Assembly (NCBI RefSeq): GCF_001073155.1
Contig: NZ_JVEE01000020.1
Location: 1-55,440, forward strand
Direction: 5' to 3'
DNA length: 55,440 bases
Origin: Streptococcus parasanguinis
GTDB lineage: Bacteria; Bacillota; Bacilli; Lactobacillales; Streptococcaceae
In this document: piece after piece, positions 1 through 6,218 of the stretch
How positions within the stretch are numbered: position 1 is the first letter of the stretch
Layout: each line of letters opens with the position of its first letter
The notes under the pieces: generated by a model
The model's input: the letters and a program-made list of their open reading frames with translations, nothing else
Database searches by the model: none
Told to the model about the DNA's origin: nothing
Made by a program: the position numbers and the translations under genes

Positions 1-62
1 TCAGTTGGTAGAGCAATGGATTGAAGCTCCATGTGTCGGCGGTTCGATTCCGTCTCGCGCCA
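1..62 (+). tRNA. tRNA-Phe(GAA), 5' end cut by window edge
   Basis: The anticodon arm reads ATGGA-TTGAAGC-TCCAT, giving anticodon GAA. The T arm and the 3' acceptor strand TCGCGCC with discriminator A62 follow. The first bases of the gene lie outside the window. It opens a run of six tRNA genes on the plus strand. Confidence 0.9.
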
Positions 63-77
63 TCAATTCAATAATCA

Positions 78-158
78 GGAAGGGTAGCGAAGAGGCTAAA
101 CGCGGCGGACTGTAAATCCGCTCCTTCGGGTTCGGGGGTTCGAATCCCTCCCCTTCCA
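78..158 (+). tRNA. tRNA-Tyr(GTA)
   Basis: Acceptor strands GGAAGGG (78-84) and CCCTTCC (151-157) pair, with discriminator A158. The anticodon loop holds GTA (…GGACTGTAAATCC…) and there is a long variable arm (GCTCCTTCGGG region), as expected for a class II tRNA-Tyr. The 3' CCA is not encoded. Confidence 0.95.
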
Positions 159-164
159 TCCTTT

Positions 165-235
165 ACGGGCATAGTTTAAAGGTAGAACTAAGGTCTCCAA
201 AACCTTCAGTGTGGGTTCAATTCCTACTGCCCGTG
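165..235 (+). tRNA. tRNA-Trp(CCA)
   Basis: Acceptor strands ACGGGCA and TGCCCGT pair, with discriminator G235. The anticodon loop CTCCAAA carries CCA. Length is 71 nt, only 6 nt after tRNA-Tyr, so it is co-transcribed and released by processing. Confidence 0.95.
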
Positions 236-246
236 TTAATAATTAT

Positions 247-320
247 GGCGGGTGTGGTGAAGTGGTTAACACACCAGATTGTGGCTCTGGCATGCGTGGG
301 TTCGATCCCCATCACTCGCC
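247..320 (+). tRNA. tRNA-His(GTG)
   Basis: The anticodon loop carries GTG (CAGATTGTGGCTCTG). Acceptor GCGGGTG (248-254) pairs with CACTCGC, and an extra G247 faces C320, the G-1:C73 pair that is the identity mark of tRNA-His. Confidence 0.95.
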
Positions 321-339
321 TATTTATTAATATTATTAT

Positions 340-411
340 TGGGGTATAGCCAAGCGGTAAGGCAAGGGACTTTGACTCCCTCATGCGTTGGTTCGAATCC
401 AGCTACCCCAG
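340..411 (+). tRNA. tRNA-Gln(TTG)
   Basis: Acceptor TGGGGTA pairs with TACCCCA (404-410), discriminator G411. The anticodon loop has TTG (GGGACTTTGACTCCC). Confidence 0.95.
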
Positions 412-421
412 TTAAATTTAT

Positions 422-505
422 GCCGGCGTGGCGGAATTGGCAGACGCGCTGGACTCAAAATCCAGTGTCCGCAAGGACGTGCCGGTTCGACCCCGGCCGC
501 CGGTA
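422..505 (+). tRNA. tRNA-Leu(CAA), integration target
   Basis: An 84-nt class II tRNA. Acceptor GCCGGCG pairs with CGCCGGT (498-504), discriminator A505. Anticodon loop CTCAAAA gives CAA. The variable arm TGTCCGCAAGGACG is long as in tRNA-Leu. Its 3' part from base 452 is repeated at 6062, so the gene was rebuilt intact by insertion of the mobile element that follows. Confidence 0.96.
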
Positions 506-508
506 TAG
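452..508 (+). repeat. att site (left), 3' part of tRNA-Leu
   Basis: This 57-bp stretch runs from the anticodon stem of tRNA-Leu to 3 nt past its 3' end and is repeated without mismatch at 6062-6118. It sits next to the integrase gene end of the element. Site-specific tyrosine recombinases commonly use tRNA 3' ends and rebuild them in this way. Confidence 0.93.
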
Positions 509-512
509 TATT

Positions 513-545
513 AAAGACAAGGTTTTCGGACCTTGTCTTTTTCTT
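513..545 (+). terminator. Terminator after the tRNA operon
   Basis: Arms AAAGACAAGG (513-522) and CCTTGTCTTT (531-540) form a perfect 10-bp stem with an 8-nt loop, followed by a T-rich run. It lies just inside the element, so the element supplies a replacement end for the tRNA operon. The original terminator now lies beyond the right att site. Confidence 0.85.
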
Positions 546-590
546 TTATTTGTTGAATTTGTAACGCTGAGTTACTTAAAATTACTAGTT

Positions 591-1724
591 TTATAACAAA
601 TCATCTAATTTATCCGCTAATTTTTGTTGCTTGCTTGGATACAAATGAGAGTATGTATCTATTGTTGTAGTTATAGAAGCATGTCCTAATCTTTCTTTTA
701 CGACAAGATAATCTTCTCCTTGGTTTATTAGTAGGGAAGCATGTGAATGCCTGAAGTCATGAATTCTTATTTTTTTTAAAGAACTATCTCTTTGTAATAT
801 TTTTTTATATTGTTTTTCGATTGAATCCTTAGTTATCGTAATCGGGCTATTTTGAAATATCTGTAGATCATCTAGGTTGGTTGTAAATTCTTTTAATCTT
901 TCATGCTGTGTTTGCCTCCATTCTTCTAGTGTCTCCACTAGTTTGGTGTTCATGATGATTCTTCGGGTTCCAGCTTTTGTCTTTGTACTACTAATGTGTT
1001 CTTCACCTTTTTTAACGTATATTGATTTACTTACATGGATTGTATTTGTAGAAAACTCTATGTCCTTCCACGTTAGAGCAAGAGCTTCTCCGAGTCTTAG
1101 ACCAGTAAAAAATAGAACTGTGAATAGTAATTTTATATTGTATTCATCGTTGCTAAATAGTGTTAAGAAATGCTTAAATTCTTTTACTGTCCAGAAATTT
1201 AATTTTACTTTTTCTATGGGTAATTTTTTCAGTAATCCTACGGGATGTTCCTTGTAAAATCCCTTTCTTAATCCAACATCCAGAATTTTCTTTAGTAAAA
1301 TTATAATTTTATTAATAGTGTTTGGACTTAGCTTCTTTTCTGAGTTTTGAGTATTTTTATCTCTTAGATGTTCTCTGAATTGATAGATATCTTCATAAGT
1401 TAATTTAGCTACATCATCAACTTTTTCAAAATAGTTTTTTATATGCCTGTTATAGTTGTTTTCTTGTGTATCTATATAGCTTTGTTTTCTGTTGTTTATT
1501 CTATCCTCTTCTTTTAAGAGATCATAAAGGATATCAATTGATATTTTTGAGTTGAAACTTTTTTCTTTAAGTTCGACACTTCGTAAGTATTGTTCGGCCT
1601 CCAATGCTTCTTTTTTAGTTTTGAATCCTTTTCTTACAATTCTACGTTGTTTTAGAGATATTGGATTTATACCATTGGAAACATCAACAATCCAAGTTCC
1701 GTCTCTACTTTTACGTAAAGCCAT
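591..1724 (-). CDS. int: Tyrosine recombinase (integrase) of the element
   Basis: This 377-residue protein catalyses integration and excision between the att sites. An N-terminal arm-binding domain (about 1-50, with the GTWIVDV and KGFKTKKEA segments) is followed by a SAM-like core-binding domain (about 60-170) and the catalytic domain. The catalytic set is visible: R210 in FTGLRLGEA, H322 and R325 in IHDFRHSHAS, H348 in LGHAS and nucleophile Y358 in DTYSHLYP. Length is normal for Tn916/phage-type integrases. It is the last gene of the minus-strand operon, 3 nt after the DUF3173 gene, and its 3' end lies about 80 nt from the left att site, the usual position. Confidence 0.96.
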   Translation of the reverse strand: MALRKSRDGTWIVDVSNGINPISLKQRRIVRKGFKTKKEALEAEQYLRSVELKEKSFNSKISIDILYDLLKEEDRINNRKQSYIDTQENNYNRHIKNYFEKVDDVAKLTYEDIYQFREHLRDKNTQNSEKKLSPNTINKIIILLKKILDVGLRKGFYKEHPVGLLKKLPIEKVKLNFWTVKEFKHFLTLFSNDEYNIKLLFTVLFFTGLRLGEALALTWKDIEFSTNTIHVSKSIYVKKGEEHISSTKTKAGTRRIIMNTKLVETLEEWRQTQHERLKEFTTNLDDLQIFQNSPITITKDSIEKQYKKILQRDSSLKKIRIHDFRHSHASLLINQGEDYLVVKERLGHASITTTIDTYSHLYPSKQQKLADKLDDLL

Positions 1725-1727
1725 AAG

Positions 1728-1922
1728 CTACGCTTCTTTCTGGAGTTCAATTCCTAATAGTTCTTCTGCGACACTGGCTGGAATTGTACCAATCCTTTTG
1801 TTATCGTAGATGTTAAAACCACGATTCACTAATAGTAATTTGCCGGTATGGATAATCTTTCTTGCAGTTCCTGGAGCAAATCCAAGTTCGATAAGGTCAT
1901 CTTTTGTTACAGTTTTAATCAT
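1728..1922 (-). CDS. DUF3173 protein, probable excisionase/accessory factor
   Basis: This 64-residue protein starts with MIKTVTKDDLIELGF and contains a helix-turn-helix-like segment (FAPGTARKIIHTGKLLLV). The pattern matches the DUF3173 family, which sits beside tyrosine integrases in streptococcal ICEs and IMEs. By position it probably acts as a recombination directionality factor, although that role is inferred from context. A ribosome site (AAAGGAG, reading on the minus strand just upstream of 1922) supports the start. It ends 3 nt before int, so the two are translated from one mRNA. Confidence 0.8.
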   Translation of the reverse strand: MIKTVTKDDLIELGFAPGTARKIIHTGKLLLVNRGFNIYDNKRIGTIPASVAEELLGIELQKEA

Positions 1923-1981
1923 GTTATCTCCTTTTCTAATTAGATTAAGTAAGGGGAGGATTAACTCCCCTTGTCTTATAC

Positions 1982-2368
1982 TTATTTTTGTTTTACATCT
2001 ACTAAATGGATAGCATCCGCCTTGTAATACATTGTCGAACTAATCATAGTAGCTTGTAAATTGTCAAATGTTACTGGTACTTCATCCATTGCTTGGATAT
2101 AGTCATTATCAACTAAAGCTTCTGGATTGTCTACTGAGACTTGGGTTGATTTCTTTTTGAATTGTCCATCCTTGATCGTTACATTGTATTTCCAACCAAT
2201 GATTTTATCGGTATTAAAACGTCTTTCGCTACCATCTCGGTTTTTGATAATTTCTCCGTTTGCATCAGCTCGGACTTCCGTTTCAAATTTTGGAATGACT
2301 TCATCCAATTCAAATTTTGTTCCAATGTTATTAAAATTCCAGTCATTTTGTGAAAGCATTTTTGCCAT
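1982..2368 (-). CDS. Unknown protein of the mobile element
   Basis: This 128-residue soluble protein begins MAKMLSQNDWNF and has no signal peptide, membrane segment or motif I recognise. It is acidic overall with a central basic strand-rich part (GWKYNVTIKDGQFKKKSTQV), which could suit a small nucleic-acid-binding fold, but that is only a guess. The start is supported by an AAGGAG site embedded in the last codons of the upstream rep gene, whose stop codon is 2 nt before this ATG. Tight coupling suggests a role in mobilization or replication alongside the Rep/relaxase protein. Confidence 0.8.
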   Translation of the reverse strand: MAKMLSQNDWNFNNIGTKFELDEVIPKFETEVRADANGEIIKNRDGSERRFNTDKIIGWKYNVTIKDGQFKKKSTQVSVDNPEALVDNDYIQAMDEVPVTFDNLQATMISSTMYYKADAIHLVDVKQK

Positions 2369-2370
2369 AG

Positions 2371-3411
2371 TTAATTTCTCCTTTTGATATTTTCTTTGAT
2401 TGTGGGGATCAAATCCTCTCTTTTAAAGAGTATTGCCCTTTCTATTAATCCACTTGCTAAATCTGGTGGATATTCCATATTGTTGAGTGCGAGATAGTTA
2501 GACTTCTCATACTCATGCAGTAAATTATTGTCGTATAGAAATTTATACGCTTTTAGAATAGCCCCTGAACCTTTATAGGTAAACCATTCTAATTTTTGTT
2601 CTAGTTCTGTTTTTGGTTTTGAAATAATGATAGAGATAGGTTTTGAGTGACCTAAAAACTTTTCCCAAGATCTCAAGGGTTTTGAGAAGTGACTATCACT
2701 ATAGAACCTCACTTTTTCTTTGAGATATCCCTTGGTAAAGTTGAGAAGATCTATTTCTGAATGCAACCATTCTTGAATGAAGTAGTGAGCTTTTTCTTTC
2801 CTAAGTTCTAACTCAGTTCTTATCCAATTTTCTATATACCGCTTGCTGATACCGAGCTTCTCAGCTCGTTCTAAGCGTTTATCGTAAATTCTAAGTCTTT
2901 CATCATCATTGGGTTTTCTCAAATATAAGGTCTGGCCGATTGTTTCATCTCCGTAGGTATTGTAGTAGGTACTTTTTCCATATATAAAGCGTTTCTTCTG
3001 ACAAATCTTTAGAAGCTGATTAGGAGTGAAATAGGGTGTTTCATTAAAATCATCTATTGCAATATCAATTCGTCTTACTGAAAATTGATTGTAATTGTAG
3101 TAGAGGTTGTTCAGAAACTGTCTTTCGGACAGACTATTTGGATCTAATACCATATCTCTATAGAACTCGAGTGCCTGTCCTGACATGACAAGCATGTAGG
3201 ACGACTCTTTCGCTCCATAGTAGATACGGATATTTCCATAATGAAGCTGGCTATCATAGTTATAGTATTTAAGGCTCCCTATATTCTCAATAAATAGGTC
3301 ATAGTCAAGAAATAGAATGTCTTCGATTATTTCTCTTGGCGAAAATTCAGTCTTGTCAAACTGAATTTGAATCCAGTCAAATACAGAACGTAAATGTTCA
3401 TTTTTTGCCAT
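2371..3411 (-). CDS. Rep_trans/MobT-like replication initiator or relaxase
   Basis: The protein (346 residues from this start) resembles the replication initiation factor family PF02486, which covers pT181-type Rep proteins and MobT relaxases such as Tn916 Orf20. The motif RRIDIAIDDFNE (about 136-147) is the characteristic metal-site strand, and YIENWIRTELELRKEKA follows. No helix-turn-helix domain precedes it. It would nick one strand at the element origin for rolling-circle replication or transfer. The open frame extends back to 3567, but that extension crosses inverted repeats and reads poorly as protein, so I place the start at the ATG at 3411. No strong ribosome site is visible there and the start is uncertain. 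Confidence 0.8.
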   Translation of the reverse strand: MAKNEHLRSVFDWIQIQFDKTEFSPREIIEDILFLDYDLFIENIGSLKYYNYDSQLHYGNIRIYYGAKESSYMLVMSGQALEFYRDMVLDPNSLSERQFLNNLYYNYNQFSVRRIDIAIDDFNETPYFTPNQLLKICQKKRFIYGKSTYYNTYGDETIGQTLYLRKPNDDERLRIYDKRLERAEKLGISKRYIENWIRTELELRKEKAHYFIQEWLHSEIDLLNFTKGYLKEKVRFYSDSHFSKPLRSWEKFLGHSKPISIIISKPKTELEQKLEWFTYKGSGAILKAYKFLYDNNLLHEYEKSNYLALNNMEYPPDLASGLIERAILFKREDLIPTIKENIKRRN

Positions 3412-3509
3412 AGATTTTGATTCAACTTTTTGCCTAATTTTGCCACCCTTAAAATCTCCGAAACCCTTGGAAATACTGAATTCTTTCGATGATACACCTA
3501 ACTTGCAGA

Positions 3510-3600
3510 GGGTGGTGTTACTACACACCCTATCGGTCAAAAATGGTCCGTCCGCATCTACGCTCATTTTCGGCTTTCTGCCTCATGGCTCAGCCGAAAA
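3510..3600. other. Candidate origin (oriT/dso): two inverted repeats
   Basis: Between the coiled-coil gene and the Rep/relaxase gene there are two dyads. At 3510-3530, arms GGGT-GTGT and ACAC-ACCC pair with one bulged G and a 4-nt loop. At 3567-3600, the 9-bp arms TTTTCGGCT and AGCCGAAAA enclose 16 nt. Origins recognised by Rep_trans/MobT proteins usually lie just before or inside their own gene, which fits. No nick site can be assigned from sequence alone. Confidence 0.45.
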
Positions 3601-3607
3601 CTCGCTA

Positions 3608-4081
3608 TTAGCCGAACCTATTTTTTGACCTCTTGTTAACAAACCCTAGTAAGCCGGTTTGCATCGACTCTTCAATATCTTGGATTTTCTTTTTTAGGTT
3701 GGAATTCTCAATTTTTATCAGTCGCATTTCTCGCTTAAATTCCTGTTTTAAGGCGCTCAGTTCATCGTAGAGCTCATCTATTACTTGGTTTAGGGATTCA
3801 TGTTCATTGTCTGCTAGACTCCCAAATACGGCTTGTATAGCCTCTTTTAGACCTATTTCAAGTTTTAGTTTAGCTAACTTTTGAAATTGTCTAAGGTCTT
3901 CGTCTGTAAAATCATAGGCAACTGTATAACTTAATTGATGAGTTCTGGGATTTCTACTGATAGGAACTTTAATTTTCTTAAATTCCTTGCCACTTATCTC
4001 TTTAATCAGTTGAATCCAATTTTTAAGAGTAGAGGTAGAGTTTAGGCCAGAAATTTGATTGACTAACTCTTTATTGGTCAT
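3608..4081 (-). CDS. Coiled-coil, MerR-like DNA-binding-type protein of the element
   Basis: This 157-residue protein has an N-terminal segment (about 8-45: SGLNSTSTLKNWIQLIKEISGKEFKK) that looks like a winged or MerR-type helix-turn-helix. A long heptad-like helix follows at about 100-140 (LYDELSALKQEFKREMRLIKIENSNLKKKIQDIEE, described here by position), then a basic tail ending NKRSKNRFG. Proteins of this build accompany Rep genes on small Gram-positive replicons and often act as auxiliary replication or partition factors. That role is inferred. It is the first gene of the minus-strand operon, with a GGAGG site just upstream of the ATG. Confidence 0.75.
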   Translation of the reverse strand: MTNKELVNQISGLNSTSTLKNWIQLIKEISGKEFKKIKVPISRNPRTHQLSYTVAYDFTDEDLRQFQKLAKLKLEIGLKEAIQAVFGSLADNEHESLNQVIDELYDELSALKQEFKREMRLIKIENSNLKKKIQDIEESMQTGLLGFVNKRSKNRFG

Positions 4082-4133
4082 CTTTTTGTGAAACCTCCGA
4101 AATTTTCTTGTGCAACTGAAGAGTTTTCTGTGG

Positions 4134-4200
4134 TATAATTGTTACATAATATGTTTTGATCTTGGAACGAACGGCACATTTGTTTCAAGATTTTTTATTT
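4134..4200 (+). ncRNA. Candidate counter-transcribed small RNA
   Basis: A plus-strand promoter with an extended -10 (TGG-TATAAT, 4134-4139) is followed within about 20 nt by an intrinsic terminator: arms ATCTTGGAAC (4159-4168) and GTTTCAAGAT (4182-4191) pair over 10 bp, then a T run. The predicted transcript is about 50 nt and encodes no protein. It is antisense to the 5' leader of the minus-strand replication/mobilization operon, the arrangement used by pT181-type plasmids to limit Rep synthesis. The -35 region is weak. Confidence 0.5.
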
Positions 4201-4280
4201 TGTCGAATCCTACCTCCTTTATTAAAATTTTTTAAATCGACTACTAGTTACATACGCTTTTACCTCCTTTTATGCTATAA

Positions 4281-4355
4281 TATTCTCAATGGAATATTCA
4301 ATCTCAAAATAAATATTCCTTATGGAATAATTCTATTTTATACCGTTTGGAATAT
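4281..4355. promoter_or_regulatory. Dyad operators between divergent operons
   Basis: Repeated GGAATA/TATTCC elements lie here: TATTC-N6-GAATA at 4281-4296, the perfect TATTCC-TTAT-GGAATA at 4314-4329, and a further GGAATA near 4349. They sit between the XRE gene and the minus-strand operon, where a Cro/CI-type repressor would act on both promoters. Confidence 0.55.
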
Positions 4356-4400
4356 TTTGTCAAGCTAAAATATACGAATAAGAATATCTATAGGAGAATT

Positions 4401-4847
4401 ATGTATACAGAGGATTATAAATTTTCAGAGAGGTTAAAAACTCTCAGAAAATCAAAAAAGTTAACTCAAGTACAAATATCGGAATTAATTGGAGTTCAAC
4501 AAGGGACATATTCTCGGTGGGAGAATGGAACGTTAGAACCAGGATTAGAATTCGTTGTGAAATTGGCAAATATCTTTGGGACTACTACAGATTATTTGCT
4601 GGGACAAAAACCTTATTCAATTATCAGTAGTTTACCTCTAGAACAATTAGATCTTACCAATATTGCAAACTTTTCAAAGGATGAGTTTGATATTTTGAAA
4701 CATTCAATAGCAGTTTCGGTGGCAAGAAATAAAATAAAGGCAACAGAACTAAAAGATAGAGTTATAGAAAAAAATCAGTTGTCAGAAAAAGATGCAGAAC
4801 TTTTGAATAAGATTTTTGAAGAAGTTAAAACTTATTGGGAAAATTAG
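4401..4847 (+). CDS. XRE-family (Cro/CI-type) regulator of the element
   Basis: This 148-residue protein begins MYTEDYKFSERLKTLRKSK and has an HTH_3 domain at about 8-63, with recognition-helix signature VQQGTYSRWENGTLEPG and the usual end TTDYLLG. The C-terminal part (about 70-148) is helical and not recognised. The start at 4401 is chosen because TAGGAGAATT precedes it. An in-frame upstream ATG at 4347 lies inside operator-like repeats. It is divergent from the replication/mobilization operon and probably represses it, by analogy with other IME and phage regulators. Confidence 0.9.
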   Translation: MYTEDYKFSERLKTLRKSKKLTQVQISELIGVQQGTYSRWENGTLEPGLEFVVKLANIFGTTTDYLLGQKPYSIISSLPLEQLDLTNIANFSKDEFDILKHSIAVSVARNKIKATELKDRVIEKNQLSEKDAELLNKIFEEVKTYWEN

Positions 4848-4953
4848 GAGGACGCTAGTCTTCAAAATTCCCTCCCAAAATGTGTCCAAAATATTGACAG
4901 AATTCTAGCTTTTCATTATAGTTCTTATGGAACTTTTTTTCTACAACAAAATA

Positions 4954-5010
4954 GGCTCCATAATATCCATAGGGGATTTACCCACTACAAATAGTATAGA
5001 GCCGGTTTTA
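4954..5010. terminator. Hairpin between XRE and SMR genes, likely two-way terminator
   Basis: GGCTCCATA (4954-4962) and TATAGAGCC (4995-5003) pair over 9 bp with one mismatch around a long loop. Short T-rich runs flank it on both sides in the relevant orientations. The converging XRE and SMR transcripts would end here. Confidence 0.5.
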
Positions 5011-5337
5011 TTAATGTCCTGCATTTCCTAATAAGTTAACCATGACAACACCAATGATAATCAAAATTAAACCGATAATGCTATAAACATTTAGTGTTTC
5101 TTTGAAAATCATTACTGCGATAGAGGATATCAAAACTAAACCGACAGCTGACCATGTTGCATAAGCTATTCCTACAGGAATTTTTTGCATTGCTAGTGAT
5201 AAGAAATAGAAACAAACGCCATAGCTAAGTAGGGCAGAAACGGTTGGAATAGGCTTTGTAAAACCGTCTGATAATTTCAAAAGGTTAGTTCCCAATATCT
5301 CTCCTACAATGGCGATAAAAAGATAAAAGTATGACAT
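5011..5337 (-). CDS. SMR-family multidrug exporter (EmrE/QacC type)
   Basis: A 108-residue protein with four hydrophobic helices, the full length of an SMR protomer. It works as an antiparallel dimer that exchanges protons for lipophilic cations such as quaternary ammonium compounds. The essential membrane glutamate is E13 (IVGEILGT), and the helix-3 motif GIAYATWSAVG, with the substrate-lining tryptophan, is the same as in EmrE-type members rather than guanidinium exporters. The start has AGGAGG just upstream. It is cargo of the element, oriented toward the XRE gene and separated from it by a hairpin. Substrates cannot be read from sequence. Confidence 0.92.
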   Translation of the reverse strand: MSYFYLFIAIVGEILGTNLLKLSDGFTKPIPTVSALLSYGVCFYFLSLAMQKIPVGIAYATWSAVGLVLISSIAVMIFKETLNVYSIIGLILIIIGVVMVNLLGNAGH

Positions 5338-5374
5338 GTCTTTAACCTCCTATATGTCATGTTTTTGCTCTAAG

Positions 5375-5387
5375 AGCTATTATAGCT
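5375..5387 (-). promoter_or_regulatory. SMR gene -10 box inside a palindrome
   Basis: On the minus strand TATAAT (complement of 5379-5384) is a good -10 for the SMR gene. It lies inside the perfect palindrome AGCTAT-T-ATAGCT (5375-5387). A palindrome over the -10 suggests repression, but no cognate regulator is next to it. The -35 is not clear. Confidence 0.5.
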
Positions 5388-5602
5388 ATCCGTTTTTTAT
5401 AAATCTTGGCACAAGTCATGAGAATTTGTAGTAAAACTGTGGCAGACACTTTTTCAGAACCAATAGCTGATAAGTTTAGTATATCATAAGATAAATTTTA
5501 AATAAAGTCTTGATTTATTTCAATGTCTTGCGTGGTCTCGATTTTACTGGTAAAATTACTTTTAAGAACTTTAAAAAAGAGGCTTCTATATTTGACAAAA
5601 CA

Positions 5603-5908
5603 ATGACTTGTTGTCCCGAATGTGGGCATCCTTTGGAGAAAAAATTTTTAAAAGATGAGGGAGATATTCCTTATTGTTCACAATGTGCGAGTTTTCGTTT
5701 TCCAGTCTTTAATACAGCAATTAGTGCGATTTTATTTAATGAAAAACATGATAAGATTCTCTTGATTAAGCAATATGACATGGCTGAGCATATTTTGCTA
5801 GCTGGTTATGTGTCTAATGATATTCACAACCAATTTCTACAATCATTAAAGGCAATTAATTTAGCCTCTCTTATTACGGATATGGGTAATAAAATTGCAC
5901 AAAACTAG
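5603..5908 (+). pseudogene. Truncated Nudix-like gene with zinc ribbon
   Basis: The first part looks like the front of a zinc-ribbon Nudix hydrolase: CCPECGHPL and YCSQC form the four-cysteine ribbon, followed by the first Nudix strands (FNTAISAILFNEKHDKILLIKQY) and LLAGYV. The sequence then leaves the family and ends after about 40 unrelated residues, with no Nudix box (GX5EX7REUXEEXGU). The product could not hydrolyse nucleoside diphosphate derivatives. No good ribosome site precedes the ATG at 5603, and the frame is open back to 5510. It lies between the SMR promoter and the right att site, so it is probably a remnant. Confidence 0.65.
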
Positions 5909-6061
5909 TCCAAAACTCTTTTTAATAAGGAGTATACTTTCTAGCATTTTATAGTTACTAAAAAGTATCTAAACTTTGGAAGTGATACTAAGTTTTAAAA
6001 AATATTATGGAAAAAAAGCTTATAAAATCAATATTTTTGAGATTTAAAACTAATAATATTA

Positions 6062-6118
6062 GACTCAAAATCCAGTGTCCGCAAGGACGTGCCGGTTCGA
6101 CCCCGGCCGCCGGTATAG
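6062..6118 (+). repeat. att site (right), tRNA-Leu 3' fragment
   Basis: This is the second copy of the 57-bp repeat at 452-508, with no mismatch. It lacks the first 30 bases of the tRNA, so it is not a gene. It marks the right end of the mobile element and the return to chromosomal sequence. Confidence 0.93.
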
Positions 6119-6123
6119 ATTAT

Positions 6124-6147
6124 AAAGGAGTTTTACTCCTTTTTTTG
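6124..6147 (+). terminator. Original terminator of the tRNA operon
   Basis: AAAGGAG (6124-6130) and CTCCTTT (6136-6142) pair around TTTTA and are followed by more T. It lies 6 nt past the right att copy, where the tRNA operon ended before the element inserted. Confidence 0.8.
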
Positions 6148-6170
6148 TTTTAATTTTTTCTTTTTTGTGA

Positions 6171-6187
6171 TATAATTAACCGGTAAA
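6171..6187 (+). promoter_or_regulatory. adc promoter -10 and AdcR zinc box
   Basis: TGA-TATAAT (-10 at 6171-6176, extended) is directly followed by TTAACCGGTAAA (6176-6187), which matches the AdcR operator TTAACYRGTTAA with one change. With zinc bound, AdcR would cover the start site and shut off adcRCBA. Confidence 0.85.
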
Positions 6188-6218
6188 GTTTCATTTAGTG
6201 AATTAGAAGGAGTCAATT

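Larger units (their letters stand above)
452..6118. mobile_element. IME-like element integrated in tRNA-Leu
   Basis: The element is bounded by two identical 57-bp copies of the tRNA-Leu 3' end. It carries, on the minus strand, integrase, a DUF3173 protein, an unknown protein, a Rep_trans/MobT-like protein and a coiled-coil DNA-binding-type protein. On the right are an XRE regulator, an SMR exporter and a truncated Nudix gene. There is no type IV secretion gene, so it cannot be a self-transmissible ICE. A single replication or relaxase gene fits a mobilizable element. The DNA is visibly richer in A and T than the flanking chromosome, which supports transfer. It could also be an integrated small replicon. 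Confidence 0.88.

Noticed and set aside
279..596. Open frame of 105 codons across tRNA-His, Gln and Leu
   Set aside because: It lies within tRNA genes and reads as a random frame through them. No ribosome site.
3412..3567. N-terminal extension of the Rep/MobT-like frame by 52 residues
   Set aside because: The extension crosses inverted repeats, lacks family features, and its start has no well-placed ribosome site. It could be true, but the ATG at 3411 gives a better protein.
5338..5602. Guanidine riboswitch before the SMR gene
   Set aside because: No ykkC-type conserved core could be recognised, and the protein resembles EmrE/QacC rather than guanidinium exporters.
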